Source: Ceratodon purpureus (taxonomy: Eukaryota > Streptophyta > Bryopsida > Pseudoditrichales > Ditrichaceae). Taken from it: a stretch of 64,000 nucleotides of DNA. The notes below the pieces were generated by a model. It was given only the letters and a program-made list of their open reading frames with translations, made no database searches and was not told the origin of the DNA. The stretch lies in assembly GCA_014871385.1 (NCBI GenBank), contig CM026431.1, positions 16,837,657 to 16,901,656 of the forward strand, written 5' to 3'. Shown one piece after another: positions 1-12,332 of this stretch (positions are counted from its first letter, which is position 1; each line of letters begins with the position of its first letter). The position numbers were made by a program, and so were the translations under genes.

Positions 1-682
1 TGACATTAAGGAGGGCAATGCTTTATGATATCGTGCAAAGTTAATGTGAAATATGAATCAATTGTTCATCTAAATTGTGCATAGATATGTACGTACATAC
101 AAATAGGTTTATAAGAAGATAGATAGATAGATAGATAGAAAGTGCGAGACTGATAGAAGGTATGAGAAACTAATTATTTTAGTGAATCCCTTATGGAATG
201 GGATTGCCGACCAATACAATTAATGATTTTGCCCACAATACTCCACAGGCCACGAGTAGAAAATTGCCCTTGGAAATCGAGATGTGAGAAATTGTGAAGA
301 AGCTAAACAAAGAGCTCTCGGCTAGTAATCATTATTTGAAAGTAGATCTAGCTATTGACTACACTAGGTTGCAGCGTGATCTCCAAATTAGGCAATGCGG
401 AGGATCTATTGTGCTTCGAAAATCCAACTCTGCTCTCAATTCGAGTCATGGTCGTCACCGTTTAATAACTCACAAACAAGGCACGAGAGTCGAGGAAGGG
501 CTTACTTGTTTAAATAACGAGACCGTTCATAAGTACAAGTTGTACTTGCTGCGTAACAAGTAGAGTTTTTATTACCACAATTTTGTATATTACCACAAGC
601 CTGTAAGTTATTACAACGGTGACTTTCTCAATCGCTTGATTTCTCACTAACATGCTTGGACAATGCCATCTCCCCCCTCCCC
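1..682. other. Intergenic, no gene seen
   Basis: AT-rich sequence with a short GATA microsatellite at about 118-138. The only open frame (294-563, GTG start) resembles nothing I know and has no codon bias or neighbour supporting it. The stretch ends at the left terminus of a CACTA element. Confidence 0.6.
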
Positions 683-1703
683 CACTAGAAGAAAACAGTG
701 TCGAAAGTGACGTTAAGAAACGCGGTTTTTAACACGGTTGAACGTGGTTTAATGCGGACAGTCAAAAGTGACGCAAAAATGCCAAAAAGGTCACGGACGT
801 CGTTTTGCTTCAACGTGCTACGTTAAAACATCTTAAACGAGTTAACACGTTCTAACGTGTTGCGTTAATAGTGACGCTAAAACGTGTTAAGGAAATTACC
901 AAGGGTCAATAACTTCGACAGTAACTTTTTTGCCATGTAAGCATTTCCCTCTTTTGTGCATTCCACGTTAGATGTGACATGGACATTTCCCAATGTTTTT
1001 TAAGTCCGCGTCAGATATGTAGTGGGCATGTCTCCATCATCATGATAGGTGAAAAATTTGCTAAGGTGGCATGGAAATCTGACCTGTCATTTAGGTTTTC
1101 AATAGCCAAGATTGTGATACGTGGCGTGATTGTGGATTGAAGGTATATATCCGCATCAAATTTGGGATTTGCGTTATTTTTTGTTTATGTAAACTCAGTG
1201 TGACGTGTTTTAGAAGTGCGTCTCGGATGTTAACTTTGACGCCGTTTGACGCTGATAAACACATGTATAACTAATTTAAACGCGTTTACGAAAAGGTCTT
1301 TAGACATAGGATGATGTTTGCCACGTCAACCATTTGACGCATTCAATTTGATTTTTGTGTAAAAAGAAACACAATGTAGTGATCAACTTGATGCTGATAA
1401 ACATATATGTCACATATTTTATCGCGTTTCACAAAACGTCTTTAGACGTAGGATGACGTAACTTAAGGGGCTGCTCATGCTCGATCCTTCTGGATCCTTC
1501 TTAACCTACACAGGTCACATCATTGTGCTCACGGAGAATTCATAGCAATACATCATCCAATCACACTTGAGTGAAGATTTAGGTGGCATTTGATCACAAG
1601 GAAGTTAATAGAACAAGATCACATGAAGAAAGGAACAAGGGAGGAATGGAGACAAGAAGAAGATGGAGAACAAGAATAAAGTTAGGAGAACCCCCCCGCC
1701 CCG

Positions 1704-1748
<45 letters not shown>

Positions 1749-3073
1749 AGATTTTATTAAAATACCTTTCAGTTTATAGGCTGCCATTACTCCATCCTAG
1801 CTCGGATTAAGGCGTGTCTTAGCATTTTCAAAAGCTAAGTTGATTTTGCATCTACCTTCAAAATCTTAAGATCATAGGATCAAAACTCAAAGACTGATTG
1901 CTAAAAAACTAAGACCCTTCCTCTGGGCTGCAAGTGGAGAAACTCCTTTCATAACCCCAACTTCGAGAGGCCATATCTCACTTCTTGTAACTTGGAATTG
2001 GACAAGCAGACTACCATTGAAAAGCCCTAGAAGAGATCTACAACCATGTTGAATCTCACACTACTTGGACACGAAACGAGGGACTGATGAGGAAAACAAT
2101 GAGAGACACTCCATGGAGCAAGAAGAAAACACCATCTACGCTATGACGCCCAATACAAGTACTAATAGGATGAAAAAGAAGATCTAGACGAGTAAGGAGT
2201 CCCATGGCCTTCCTTCTCTTAACAACTAACCATTACAAGTGAAGAAGGAAGAGAGACACAATCAACATAGATTGAGAGGGTTTGCAAGAAGTTTGAAAAT
2301 AAGCTCTCAAACACAAGATAAGAAGCTGCCGAAGTGGCGGCTCACCCTAACCATACCAAGGCTCAAAGCCCTAATCTAAGACCTTCATGGATGAATGTTT
2401 CCACCAATGAATGAACAATGGAAACATGAGCTAAGGTGTACATCACCAAAATCCTAGCTGCCACGTCAACACTAGCCTCCACGCACATCTGATACGTCAG
2501 CTAGGTGATTACGTTCCTTGAAACACAGTTTGACGCGTTTTTATGTCACTGGAAACGCGCGCGTCACTATTGACACCCCCTAGGATCCAAACCCTACATT
2601 CCAGGTTAGCCGTATCTTCCACACCTTCGTTCCATGTCAGAAGGGCATTTGACGTAGGACTTGTTAATACGTTTTTAATAACACATTTGAATGTGACATA
2701 TGTCAAGATAAACGCCCTTTCTGTTAAATCAAACGTGCTGAGGTGGGATCTAACTATATTTGGCCACTTGAAAACTACTGTGAAGTAAAAAACGAGGTGA
2801 ATAAGTTACTTTCCACAAAGGACACATATGTTTAAGATGACGCGATGCAGCCGATGTTGTTATTTGTAACGCAAAACCGTTCTTTCAAAATTCAAGTGTA
2901 CCTTCTTTGACACAAGCTATTAAAGCAACGTCAATAGTGATGTGTGGACGTTAAAACGTTTAACGTGCAGTATGTTTATTTGGATCACATTTCCACACTA
3001 ATTTCCATAAATCAGGGTTTACGTTTAGGATGACGTAGAGAAACACATGACAAAATGTTGTTTTCCTCTAATG
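683..3073. mobile_element. Non-autonomous CACTA (EnSpm) element, copy A
   Basis: The left end begins CACTAGAAGAAAACA (683-697), close to the classic plant CACTA terminus. The right end, read in reverse complement from 3073, is CATTAGAGGAAAACA, two differences in 15. The flanks carry a 3-bp duplication, CCC at 680-682 and 3074-3076, the size expected for CACTA, although its low complexity weakens it. The subterminal 600-700 bp on both sides are dense in ACGT, GACG and CGTC motifs, like the subterminal repeats that CACTA transposases bind. No transposase frame exists, so this 2.39-kb copy would depend on a helper in trans. The left and right subterminal regions resemble those of copy B at 14051-16589. 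The centre holds a long poly-C tract. Confidence 0.75.
1691..1747. repeat. Poly-C tract inside CACTA copy A
   Basis: An almost pure C run with two G interruptions near its start; 1704-1747 is uninterrupted C. Its true length is uncertain because sequencing and assembly handle such homopolymers badly. Confidence 0.9.
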
Positions 3074-3540
3074 CCCCTCTCCTCCAAGAAACAGCCACTG
3101 AGAGCTCTACCTCCTTCATCGTAGTTTTCAATCCTTCTGTTGACTTGAACATGAGGAAATGTAAATCTACTATAAGTCCGAGCTACCATCAATTCAGAGC
3201 TACCACTTTCTAATTAACTTTGTCCACGATAGACAAAGACAAGACACATATACTTTCTCTTTATTCCTTCAGATTGAAAGACCTTCTTGCTAGCTTTGTA
3301 AAAACGTCGCCACCGTCATCTATTTAATGGGCTCTTTTGTTGTGCTTACAATGACAAATTTCTAAATCGAGAACAGTAATCATTGATGTCAAAATACACC
3401 CCAACTTTTAATCAACAATTCTAAGTGGACCTCCCTCGCTGGTTGATGGTTGCATGGGAATTTAGCAATCATAGGATCGAGTTTGTCGAAGGATACAGTT
3501 GTAATTCTTGTGCAATCAATAGAAGAGGGCAATGGAAGTC

Positions 3541-3799
3541 GGATCCATGTATTTTAGTGCTACAAGCGTTTTTAGGAGTCACTCCCATTGGTTAGCTTTT
3601 TTTTACCAAAATCCTGAAATTTTGAATTTAGACTCCCCTAAGGCCATTTTTGGTATTTTTTAATTCAAAATTGGAGCATGCGGCCCCAAATTAATCTAGG
3701 AGAACACCCTTAGGAATTTTAAAGTAAAAAAAGCAAGAACTAAAGGGCTCATCAACCCTGCCCCCGAAAAACGCTCGTAGCACTACATTACAGTGATCC
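3541..3799. mobile_element. MULE-type MITE with 9-bp target duplication
   Basis: A 259-bp element flanked by the exact direct repeat ATGGAAGTC (3532-3540 and 3800-3808). Nine base pairs is the hallmark duplication of Mutator-like elements. The termini are inverted repeats of about 37 bp with six mismatches: both begin GGATC and share TAGTGCTAC and AGCGTTTTT in the same register. There is no coding capacity. Size, long TIRs and TSD together make this a confident non-autonomous MULE. Confidence 0.85.
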
Positions 3800-4089
3800 A
3801 TGGAAGTCCTTGTTGTAACCGAAGTGGTTGATACAAGGTTAGAGTACCTTACTTTGTTTTACAATAAGATCACCCTACCACGGAGGGTTTGACCTTTGAA
3901 ATTAATTAGAAGTGTTGATGCCAAAAGATTCACTCTTTGCAATTTCTCTGAAGCGATGACCTTTCCACATGGTTGTTTTCTCGGTTTCTTGAAATTTGTT
4001 GGTTTGGCTTTGAATGAAGGTGCACTTTTTTGTTTATCTCGACAAAATTCTGTACATAGCAAAATGACCTCCAATACATTTATACTATA

Positions 4090-4436
4090 GCTTCTACCAA
4101 ATTTAGTTCTATTGAAACAAAATAATTATTATTTCTCACTCATAGATTTCATCATGATATTCTTAGGAATTCAATGTTTTTCAATTTTTATAACAAAAAT
4201 TTAAAGAAAATTCATAATATTTTACACTTCAGGTTTCTTGACCATTAATTGTGTTTTATTTTGGAAATTTACCACTCCAATATTGTAATTTTGGAGATGC
4301 TATGCCCCATAATTATTCAAAATTTCATTTTGTGTCACATAATGGTTTGCAAGATTTCAATTTATTTTGTTTGAAAATTTTAAGATTTACATTTTTGAAA
4401 ACAATTAATCATTTAGTGACAAAATTTGGTAGAGGC
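4090..4436. mobile_element. Possible TA-flanked MITE
   Basis: The ends carry an imperfect inverted repeat of about 15 bp (GCTTCTACCAAATTT against GCCTCTACCAAATTT). TA dinucleotides flank both ends (4088-4089, 4437-4438), as in Stowaway/mariner-type MITEs. The interior is AT-rich and non-coding. In AT-rich DNA a TA flank is weak support, so this is tentative. Confidence 0.35.
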
Positions 4437-5250
4437 TACGGTATGCGATTGACTCCGCTAAGCCAGGGGAGTGGCGATTGCTCCAAGCTTACATTGCTAC
4501 ATACCATAATTTGAACGGTACAACCCACCCATCGGCTTTTCACCAAATTTTCACAAGTTGCTGCCAATTGTTCGACAAACAAAACAAACGAACCTGACGT
4601 TAGAAATAGATCATTCAAGCTAAGAAGAACAACATCACTACAAAAGTACAGCATTTTCCCGGTTCTCACACATCCCTCAGCAAGGCTATGCACCGCAGGC
4701 GCAACGTTCAAGCCTGGCACAAGTAGAAACAGGATAGATGTACTGGTTGCTTCCTGGATCAGTGAACATAGGTGCATCTATTTTATAGGTATGGGTAAAA
4801 GAGTACCAAACCCTGTGGGTGAAAATCCTATGATTAACATTCGATGCAATGCAAGCCAACAGCTTATTTTATTGCAAGAAAATCCTGCTTCCCAGCAACA
4901 AACAACTTGGTGAATTCTAAATTTCACATTTTTTTCTCCAGAAACTACGTGTGATAATGCCTGAATCTCATTATTTACACTAAATTACTGCCGCTGTAAG
5001 ACATACTTTACAGCCTCAGGTTCACAGCCGTCTCCTCTTGTCCCTGCAATTTAAATACACATTATCACAATATGTTCCAACAGCTAATGCAACCCTTCCT
5101 GGTCCAGTGTTCAATTCTAAACAATCCATCCATTGGGAGTAACCCGGTACAGAAACACTGGACGGCTGATTTTAAGTCCGTCAGTTGACAACAAATTTCA
5201 AACCAAAGAAAAGTGAAGAAAACCTGGATAAATGAGTCGAGGAGGAAGAT

Positions 5251-8200
5251 TTAATACTTGCGCTTCTTCTGTTGCTTGCGCCACCACCATGCAAGAAGCC
5301 CAAAACCGGAGCTCGAAATTAAGATTCCAATAAAGGCACCTTTAACAGTTGAATTACCACTGCTGCTAATTTCATTATCTCCCTTGGGCCCGGCTTTTGC
5401 TGAACGTTGCAATGATGGTCCATACCAATTTGTCAAGAATTTGTATACTGCATCTTCATTCCAGACTGGTTCCAGGACACTGGTCCCAGAGATACAGTCA
5501 CTACATAGATGCTTTGTTGGCCATTCAGTCCTTGGAGGTTGGGAATTTCCTTTTCCAAATTCGAGTTCTTCTTTTGCTAGTCGTTTATTTACCTGTCATT
5601 CCAACCCCAAACAGATAAATGTAGCGGAATTCCTTACAAATACAGAATCAATAAAAACCGTTCAAAACAATGAAGTAATGCTGCTGATCCAGAATCTTTT
5701 GAATAACTACAAGCGTTTCGGTAATTAATTTCACTAAGGAACAAGGACTGGTAGAAAATAAGATATAATACCTCGTTGTGTGCTTTCCAGAGCCACATCA
5801 CCAAATCCCGTCTTGTCTTTATAGAATCCATCACGCTATACAATTATCACAAATAAATAGGTCAGCCCAACTAAATAAAAAAGCTGCCACTTGCCAGCAA
5901 GACACGAATAAATGGTAGTATTAGCAAGACAATACACATTACCTGGAGCTCATTTCCAGAAAATGTGCCCGGCACTCTTCGCACTTGAAGAAATGGGCAA
6001 CAAACCCACGTATTGCCAAAAATGAATCTTTACTCTCAGAATCCGACACTCGAACACTCAGTGAATGAAACAGGAGCCACAACCCGCAGCTGCATACACA
6101 CATTTGTCAGATAGATCTATGCTCCTCTCAAAAGCCAAATTAACTCATCTACGATGCAACTCCTTAAGTTGCGAAGGACAATAGAAAAACCGCAAAGAAA
6201 AGGTGGCGAGGATTACTTATAACCCCGGTTGTCGCCCCGGCAAGACACCTACAAAAGCATGAATGGGCTAAAAGCACTCGGTCAAAAGCTCAGCATGATG
6301 TAAGACTGAAGGCATGAGAAATACTGAACCTACAATCACAAAATGACGGCTAAAGTTTCGGCTACTCATCCGTTAAAAGCGGTCCAATCGGTTGGGCATT
6401 TCTTTGAGGTGAAATTATAGAGGCAGGTGGCATTTATTAGCGCAGACTACTGACCCAGAAATTGGCTGGTGATGACTTTCCACAAACATGATAATCACTT
6501 AGGATCTCTATCGATGGCTCACCCTCGGACCATAAATCAGCCATATTCACTAGCAGTTCAGCAACACCCTTCCTGCACCTGTACGGGTCAACAAGAAGTG
6601 TCTAAGGCACCAAATAATATGTATTAAGATAGTATAAGACAAGTTTTGGATCTAGGGTTTAAGATTCGGGAATTTGCACACTGTTTGAAAGGCTATCTGA
6701 AACAAATACCGAACAAATAAAACACGACTTAAACAACAATAGATCATAAGAAATTGACTCAAACCTCTTCGAGGGATGGTGAACCACAAGAAGTTGAAGA
6801 TATCGAACCAAGGGTCCTCGACTGTCAGAATTCAGGAGCTGCCATTGCATTCAAACAGGAACAACATGAAAAAATTGGGCATTACAGCTTATCAAGATGT
6901 ACATACTCCCACAGCCACGATATGAAGTCACGTCCACTGTCTTCAGAAAATCAATTATGGGAACACAATTCTATGATGAACCAAGCAAGAAGACAACGTG
7001 CAAAAACCAAGCAGGGTGAAAGTCATGGTAAGAGTCAGATACATTAGACAGAGTTTCTAGAAAGTTTTCCAAGACACTGTAGATGATAGGAATTCGCATA
7101 AAATGGATTAATGAGGACATGAACTCAAGAACTCGAGAAATTTTTGAACTGAAGGAGATAGTTTGAAAACGACGATGTTTGCGACCCGGTTTAGTTTGCA
7201 GTTGATGGAAAAGAGAGCTGAATACATGTGCTCATTTAGGTTTCGACGCCTATCGAATCTGTCATGTCCAATCAGAAAAAAAGATACCTTCTCATCCAGT
7301 ATTATCTTGAACGCAGTAGCAGTTGCTTCTTCCGTATCATGAATTGAGGCAGCCATCTTCTCTAGCACGAACACAATTAACTTAGTTAAAATACAAGGGT
7401 GAAAATGAGACCGATAGCAGAAAAATAGATGGATTCCGTCCGGATAAAACAGGAAGTACCAATATAGTACGCAAGATATGATATAGACAGCAACCTGCAC
7501 AATTTCGCGAGTCGGTATGCTGCCAGCTTCCATGGCATCTTTTGTAATTACATCGCTTAAAGAATACACTCTATTCAAAGCATAAACACAAGCAAATTAG
7601 TACATCACTGGAAGGTTAAAGAAAACAAACAGATACTAGATATCACACTAACGTTAAGTTCACTTCAAAGGGAAGTACTCTCACTTAAGCGACTTTCAAT
7701 GTGAAAAATATCATCTACGATATTCGAGGAAGGAACTCTTGCGGCAAATTAATGTATGAAGAGTGCCCGATGGATTCTGCTTCATTACTCGTATTCAAAA
7801 GAATGTTGTTAATGTATCTTCTGAAAAGGTCCCCGTGAGTAGTAGCAGACTTAAGATAAATTTGAAAACGTAGTCTGTATGTCACTAGATCTGAAATTCC
7901 AGGCGCAGTGTTCAAGCACTTACTTAGAGACTCGCTCGCTGATCCGCTCAAGAAGCTTCTCTGCTGAATGAGCATTCTTAAGCTCATCCAGCTCCTCAGC
8001 TTTCGTAACACGATCCCCACGCGCAAGAGTAGGGGGAGAGGCCCACAATAGGGTTGGATAATACTGAACTGCAAATCTTGTACATAAATCTTGATTGACC
8101 TGCGCTTTCAGAACGGTAAGCCCATACTTATAGAGATTCTCCCAAGGATCAATAAAACTATTGCCGCTCTCAGTAACTCCACACTCGGTAGTACCTGGTC

Positions 8201-9091
8201 TCCGATGACTAGTCTAATGCCTGGATTGCTCCTTTACTAGCTCATAAAATCAAGAAATTCGAAACAATAGTTGCACATGGCCACATTCTTCTACGCATTC
8301 TGGTCGTTGTACAAGCCAAAACTGGGGAACCATTCACCGGCGAGCTTCAGCTGAGTTACTCAAATTAGCCTTAATAGAAAATTGCGTGACCACAAAAGTA
8401 TGTCAAAAGAGTGGGTAGTGGTGGAGAGTTGCGGGAATCACATTATTGGCGCAGTCCACCCTGGCAAGGTACACTTCCCCCGCGTGGACAGCATCAGGAC
8501 CATTGAAAAGACGAGCAACACGCTCATAATGAGGCTGCCAAAATCTCCGAGATCGATAACGGATTCAGAAAACGAGTATTTGGTAAGGGAAAAAAAAAGC
8601 AGATTCAGACAACGAGAAAGAGAAGGAAGGAGCGTGAATTGAGGAAGAGACGAAGAGAATTGAAGAGCAGACAGTGGGGGAACCTTGTAATGTTTGCACG
8701 CACCACACCTGCACCGTTCCAACAGACAGAATTATACTCGAGCGCAGAGTAGGGCAGGGCAGGGCAGGGTAGGGCAAGGCAAGGGAAGGTAGGGGGGTTG
8801 GGAAGGGGGGAATGCAATGAAGAATGGACGAGGAAGGGAGCGGTGGGGAAGGGCAAACCAGTGAGCGTAGAATTCGACGAGAGCCCAAGGGGCGGGGGCA
8901 GAGGCGAGGGAATCGTTGAAGGTGGCGGAGGTGAGCTCGTGGACAGGGGACAAGGGATCCAGGGGAGGGGCCAAGTCCGTATGGGCGGCCCCCCAGCGCG
9001 CGTGAGCCGCAGGCACGGGGGCGCACAGCAACAGGCACAAGAGCGAGAGCGAGAGCGAGAACGGGAGCGGGGGGGACATGAGGCTGGCCAT
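5251..9091 (-). CDS. QSOX: Quiescin-sulfhydryl oxidase (plant QSOX)
   Basis: QSOX is a FAD enzyme of the ER, Golgi and cell surface that oxidises protein cysteine pairs to disulfides and passes electrons to O2. Twelve exons in consistent phase give about 485 aa: 8859-9091, 8684-8708, 8442-8534, 7924-8099, 7495-7570, 7288-7359, 6765-6838, 6455-6578, 6217-6248, 5943-6089, 5772-5835, 5251-5592. A hydrophobic signal peptide comes first (about residues 1-32). The thioredoxin domain has the active-site motif CGAC at about residue 79, where Arabidopsis has CPAC. The Erv/ALR domain opens with CRGDNRG and CGLWLLFHSLSVRV, its redox pair is CEEC (about 338-341), and a C-terminal CSDC lies near 402. One membrane helix (about 457-476) and a basic tail end the protein. 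Exons 2 and 9 are only 25 and 32 nt. An in-frame ATG at 9145 would lengthen the N-terminus; 9091 was chosen because it gives a cleaner signal peptide. Length and domain order match plant QSOX. Confidence 0.93.
8745..8800. repeat. GGGCA-rich microsatellite in QSOX intron 1
   Basis: Degenerate GGGCA/GGGTA repeats fill much of the 150-bp first intron (8709-8858). The G triplets lie on the plus strand, that is, on the template strand of QSOX. Confidence 0.7.
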
Positions 9092-10268
9092 GGCGATGGC
9101 GAGAATAATGACGATGACGATGATGATAAATGATGGTGATGGCACACACCCCAGGCCTGTCCCCCTCTGTGCCTGGCCCGTCCCCTTGGCCTGGCCCCCT
9201 CTGTGGCCCCAAACCCTATCACAAGCCAGTGGTGCAAACCCTAGAGCAGCGAAGCCAAGCCAAGCGAATGAGGCTGAGAGCCTGGCTGTGAGTGAGTGAG
9301 TCTGTCTGTGTGTGTGTGTGTTGGTTTGGTTGCTTGCTATGTTGCTTGTCTCCCTCCCTCCCTCCCTCCCTCACTCCCTTCTCCGTGTGTAGGCCTATCT
9401 GTGTGAGTGTGAGTCTTCCTGGAGAAGGAAGGAGATCGGTTGCCAGCAGATCGGAAACTGCAGATTGGAGCAAGTAAGTAAGTAAGTTGCCTTGTAAGTA
9501 AGTCAGTACTGTAGTAAGTTAGGCTGGAAGGAAGGGGGCCCAGAGAGAGGAGAGGGGGACACTACTAACTTAGTGCATGGGAGACCCTCCCTCCCTCCCT
9601 CCCTCCCTCCCTCCCTCGGTGGAAGTGAGTCCACACTAACTTAACTTGTTACACTGCACTCACAGTCCAGTCCAGTCCAGTCCCGACTCACTCGTCCTTC
9701 CTCACTCCATTCGCATGTCCATTCGCACGCAGGCAGGCACGCAGGCTGGCTGGCTCCACAGCATTCTCCACACCACTCCACGACTGACTGAGTGAGTCCA
9801 CAATGCATGCATGTACAGTACTACTCCACAGGACAGGTCCCTCCAAAGCTCATACATCCCTACTCTTTCTCATGCTACCATTTCTATCCACACTGGCTTT
9901 TTACAATTTTCTACTCTTTTTCCATACATATACCTTTCAATCCTACAACCATGCACCCTCCAACACACACCACCACCACCTCTATTTCTTCTTTATTCAT
10001 CTATTCTTTGCTTCTATCCAATTCTCTTTCCAATGCTACCATTTTTAAAGCATGGTCAATTCAATCATTTTACTTTCAATAGATTATGTGGTATTCATCC
10101 TTAAACACCTAAACCATCGGAAAATTGATTGATCTCATTCTTTCAAGTTCTATAATTGTCATCCAAATGACTATTTTTCATCCATTTTTATGTTTTAAAG
10201 TTGTGAGAAATCTATATGATTTCATTAATGAATCCTCTAAATAATAATTTCATAATTTTGGTGCCTCT
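9092..10268. other. QSOX upstream region, low-complexity
   Basis: No gene is seen. The region is a mosaic of tetranucleotide and other short repeats: GAT/GAC repeats just above the QSOX start, TG repeats near 9305, CCCT repeats at about 9351-9372 and 9587-9616, AAGT repeats near 9472-9488, and CAGTC repeats near 9664. The QSOX promoter and 5' UTR must lie here, but I see no convincing TATA box. From about 9830 the DNA becomes pyrimidine-rich and then AT-rich. Long frames through 9.8-10.1 kb are compositional. Confidence 0.6.
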
Positions 10269-10272
10269 TTAA

Positions 10273-11085
10273 CCCCTAAAGGACGAAGCAACCACTTTTG
10301 GGTTGCGCCAAAAATAGAAACCCAACAAAATGCCCTAAAAGGGTCCGATTTGAGTGTTTTTTGTTCCTAACCTCTTAAGAATCAAGTTGGCAATAAGGAT
10401 ACGCTAAATATTTAGTGAAAAAGTAAAACCCTGATTTTAGAAAAAAGAAACAACATGGGTCGGTGAGGTGTCTCTACACTGAAGCTAGTGTATCTTTAGT
10501 TACAGTGTTTCAACCAAACTTTGAGCATATTGAAAACTGAAATGAAGATCTCTCTTTGTGGATTGTTTTTTTAGCCTTTTTTTTTTTTAAGATGCTTGTA
10601 TGACCACTCTTTTACGGCTTCATCGTTTTGGATTTATCAGAAACCATTTTGAATTTTCCAAAAAGTGCCATGTTGAAAAAAATAAAATTCAAAGTATCAC
10701 TTATGTCAAACTCATTTTCTCCAAATTGGTAACTCGGAAAAATCTTTAAAAAATTGTGCATGTTCCTAACATACTAGAGAAGAAAATTAGCTTTAGTTGC
10801 CAAGTTCTTTAAAACATTTGAAATAGCAATTTCCAGTCAAACTCGGAAACTCATTGTTAGTATTTCAGAAATTTGGTAATCTTATAAACTTCACATGTTA
10901 TTATCTTCGGATCCATTGCTTCTCTAAATCCAAAATTTGGTACAGATTTTGGTAGCCCACTACTTTCAAAGATCTTACAATTAAATTGCTTATGGCAGTT
11001 CTCAAATTTGTCTCACTTTGGAAAATACAAGAATGGCAATGTAGGTACTGAAAAACTATGGAAATACCTCTCCGTCCTTTAGGGG
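10273..11085. mobile_element. TTAA-flanked element with CCCCTAAAGGAC termini
   Basis: Left end CCCCTAAAGGACGAAG (10273) and right end, in reverse complement, CCCCTAAAGGACGGAG (from 11085) form an inverted repeat. Both sides are flanked by TTAA (10269-10272 and 11086-11089). The 813-bp interior is AT-rich and non-coding. TTAA duplication with CCC-beginning termini is the pattern of piggyBac-like elements, but piggyBac is not an established plant superfamily, so the class is left open. Just inside the left end the DNA can fold on itself (GCAACC pairing with GGTTGC, 10288-10304). Similar left termini occur at 24252, 54540 and 55153. Confidence 0.5.
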
Positions 11086-11089
11086 TTAA

Positions 11090-12332
11090 AGCCCAAAACA
11101 TTAGTACCGTGTGTGTATTCAAAAATTTCTAACTATAGACAACTGATACATAATTTTGGCTATTGGGATGATTTTTTTTGCATTTAAGGTAAACCAAATA
11201 AATTTTGCTTGGTAAATGTGTTCTTCAATCCAACTTTAAAATTTGAAAAATCTCTAAAATCGAGTGATTTATAGCTGGTATAATATGAATGGGTATAACA
11301 GCAGTATAAACTTGATTTTCTACGGTTTTAGGTATTTTCATCATATTTTTGAATTAAGACATAATATTTGAGCACGGCAACTAATATAAGGTTCTTACTT
11401 GTCATATAGATTTGTGGTGAATATTTCTTAATTCTTTTAATATAACTTATATTTTATATGAACTTTCTTTGCTTATTTGATTTGACAATTTATAACGATT
11501 ACACAATGAAACCATTAACTCTGATAATATTATTGATTGTAGACAACATGTGTATCCAGCTAAGAAAAAATAAAAATCCATATTTTACATTATTTATAGT
11601 AGCTAAATACAACATCAAGAGCAAAAAGTCTATTTCCGTGGTAATATGCTCAGGCATCTGAGGATTAATTGAGTATTTTCAAACACACAAATAAGATTAA
11701 AAGTAATGAAAAAGGTAGTGTATTTTCAACCCAACACAGAAATAGGGTTTCATGTGAGGATTTTTGTCGAATCAACTTATAATTGATAGACGGACATATA
11801 AAATGGATGAACGAGCGAACCAACATCATTTTTTTTACAATACACATTATTCTTATATAGGTATTTTAAGTAAGTTGAAGAAGGACAATTCGTTTAAGCA
11901 AGTTTAACTCGTCTAAAATATCTGTAATCAACTTTATAATAGACAACGTTAGTCTAACATTTAATTATTTGCAATATATCTAATCTCATTTGTAATTTTA
12001 TAGAAGTTACTTACTTGATTTTTGTTTACAAATAAATAGAGTTGGTATAAATATATGTTATATTCCAATTTTATTATTTATCTATTTTTAATACTTCTCC
12101 ATAAAAAGAGTTATTCAGGCTTTTGAATAGAAATTTGAAACTATTATTTTGCGTAGAATTTTGTTTTCTTTGGTCAATGGTATTTATACCACTAACCGCA
12201 ATATATAGACATTGTGGACTTTTCATGAACCATGATCTATAAGAACCAAATCTGCTACGGTATCCAATAAGTCAAGGGCGTGGCAAGTTATATGATAAAT
12301 AGCTAATGGGTCTCAATATCATTGATAGGAAA
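11090..12332. other. AT-rich intergenic DNA
   Basis: No gene, RNA or repeat boundary could be supported. Short open frames are interrupted and unlike any protein I know. The stretch ends at the TTA duplication of the Harbinger element. Confidence 0.6.

Noticed and set aside
294..563. 89-codon frame at the window start
   Set aside because: GTG start, no similarity recognised, isolated in AT-rich DNA.
7108..7494. C-terminal part of the frame ending SPSVQKFLEFLSSCPH as QSOX exon sequence
   Set aside because: It runs through GT donor sites into introns; exon 7 at 6765-6838 gives the conserved RYLQLLVVHHPSKR segment in the correct phase instead.
8565..9237. Long minus-strand frames of 210-215 codons overlapping QSOX exon 1
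   Set aside because: Pro/Arg/His-rich products of skewed composition. They overlap the QSOX signal peptide exon in other frames and have no recognisable domain.
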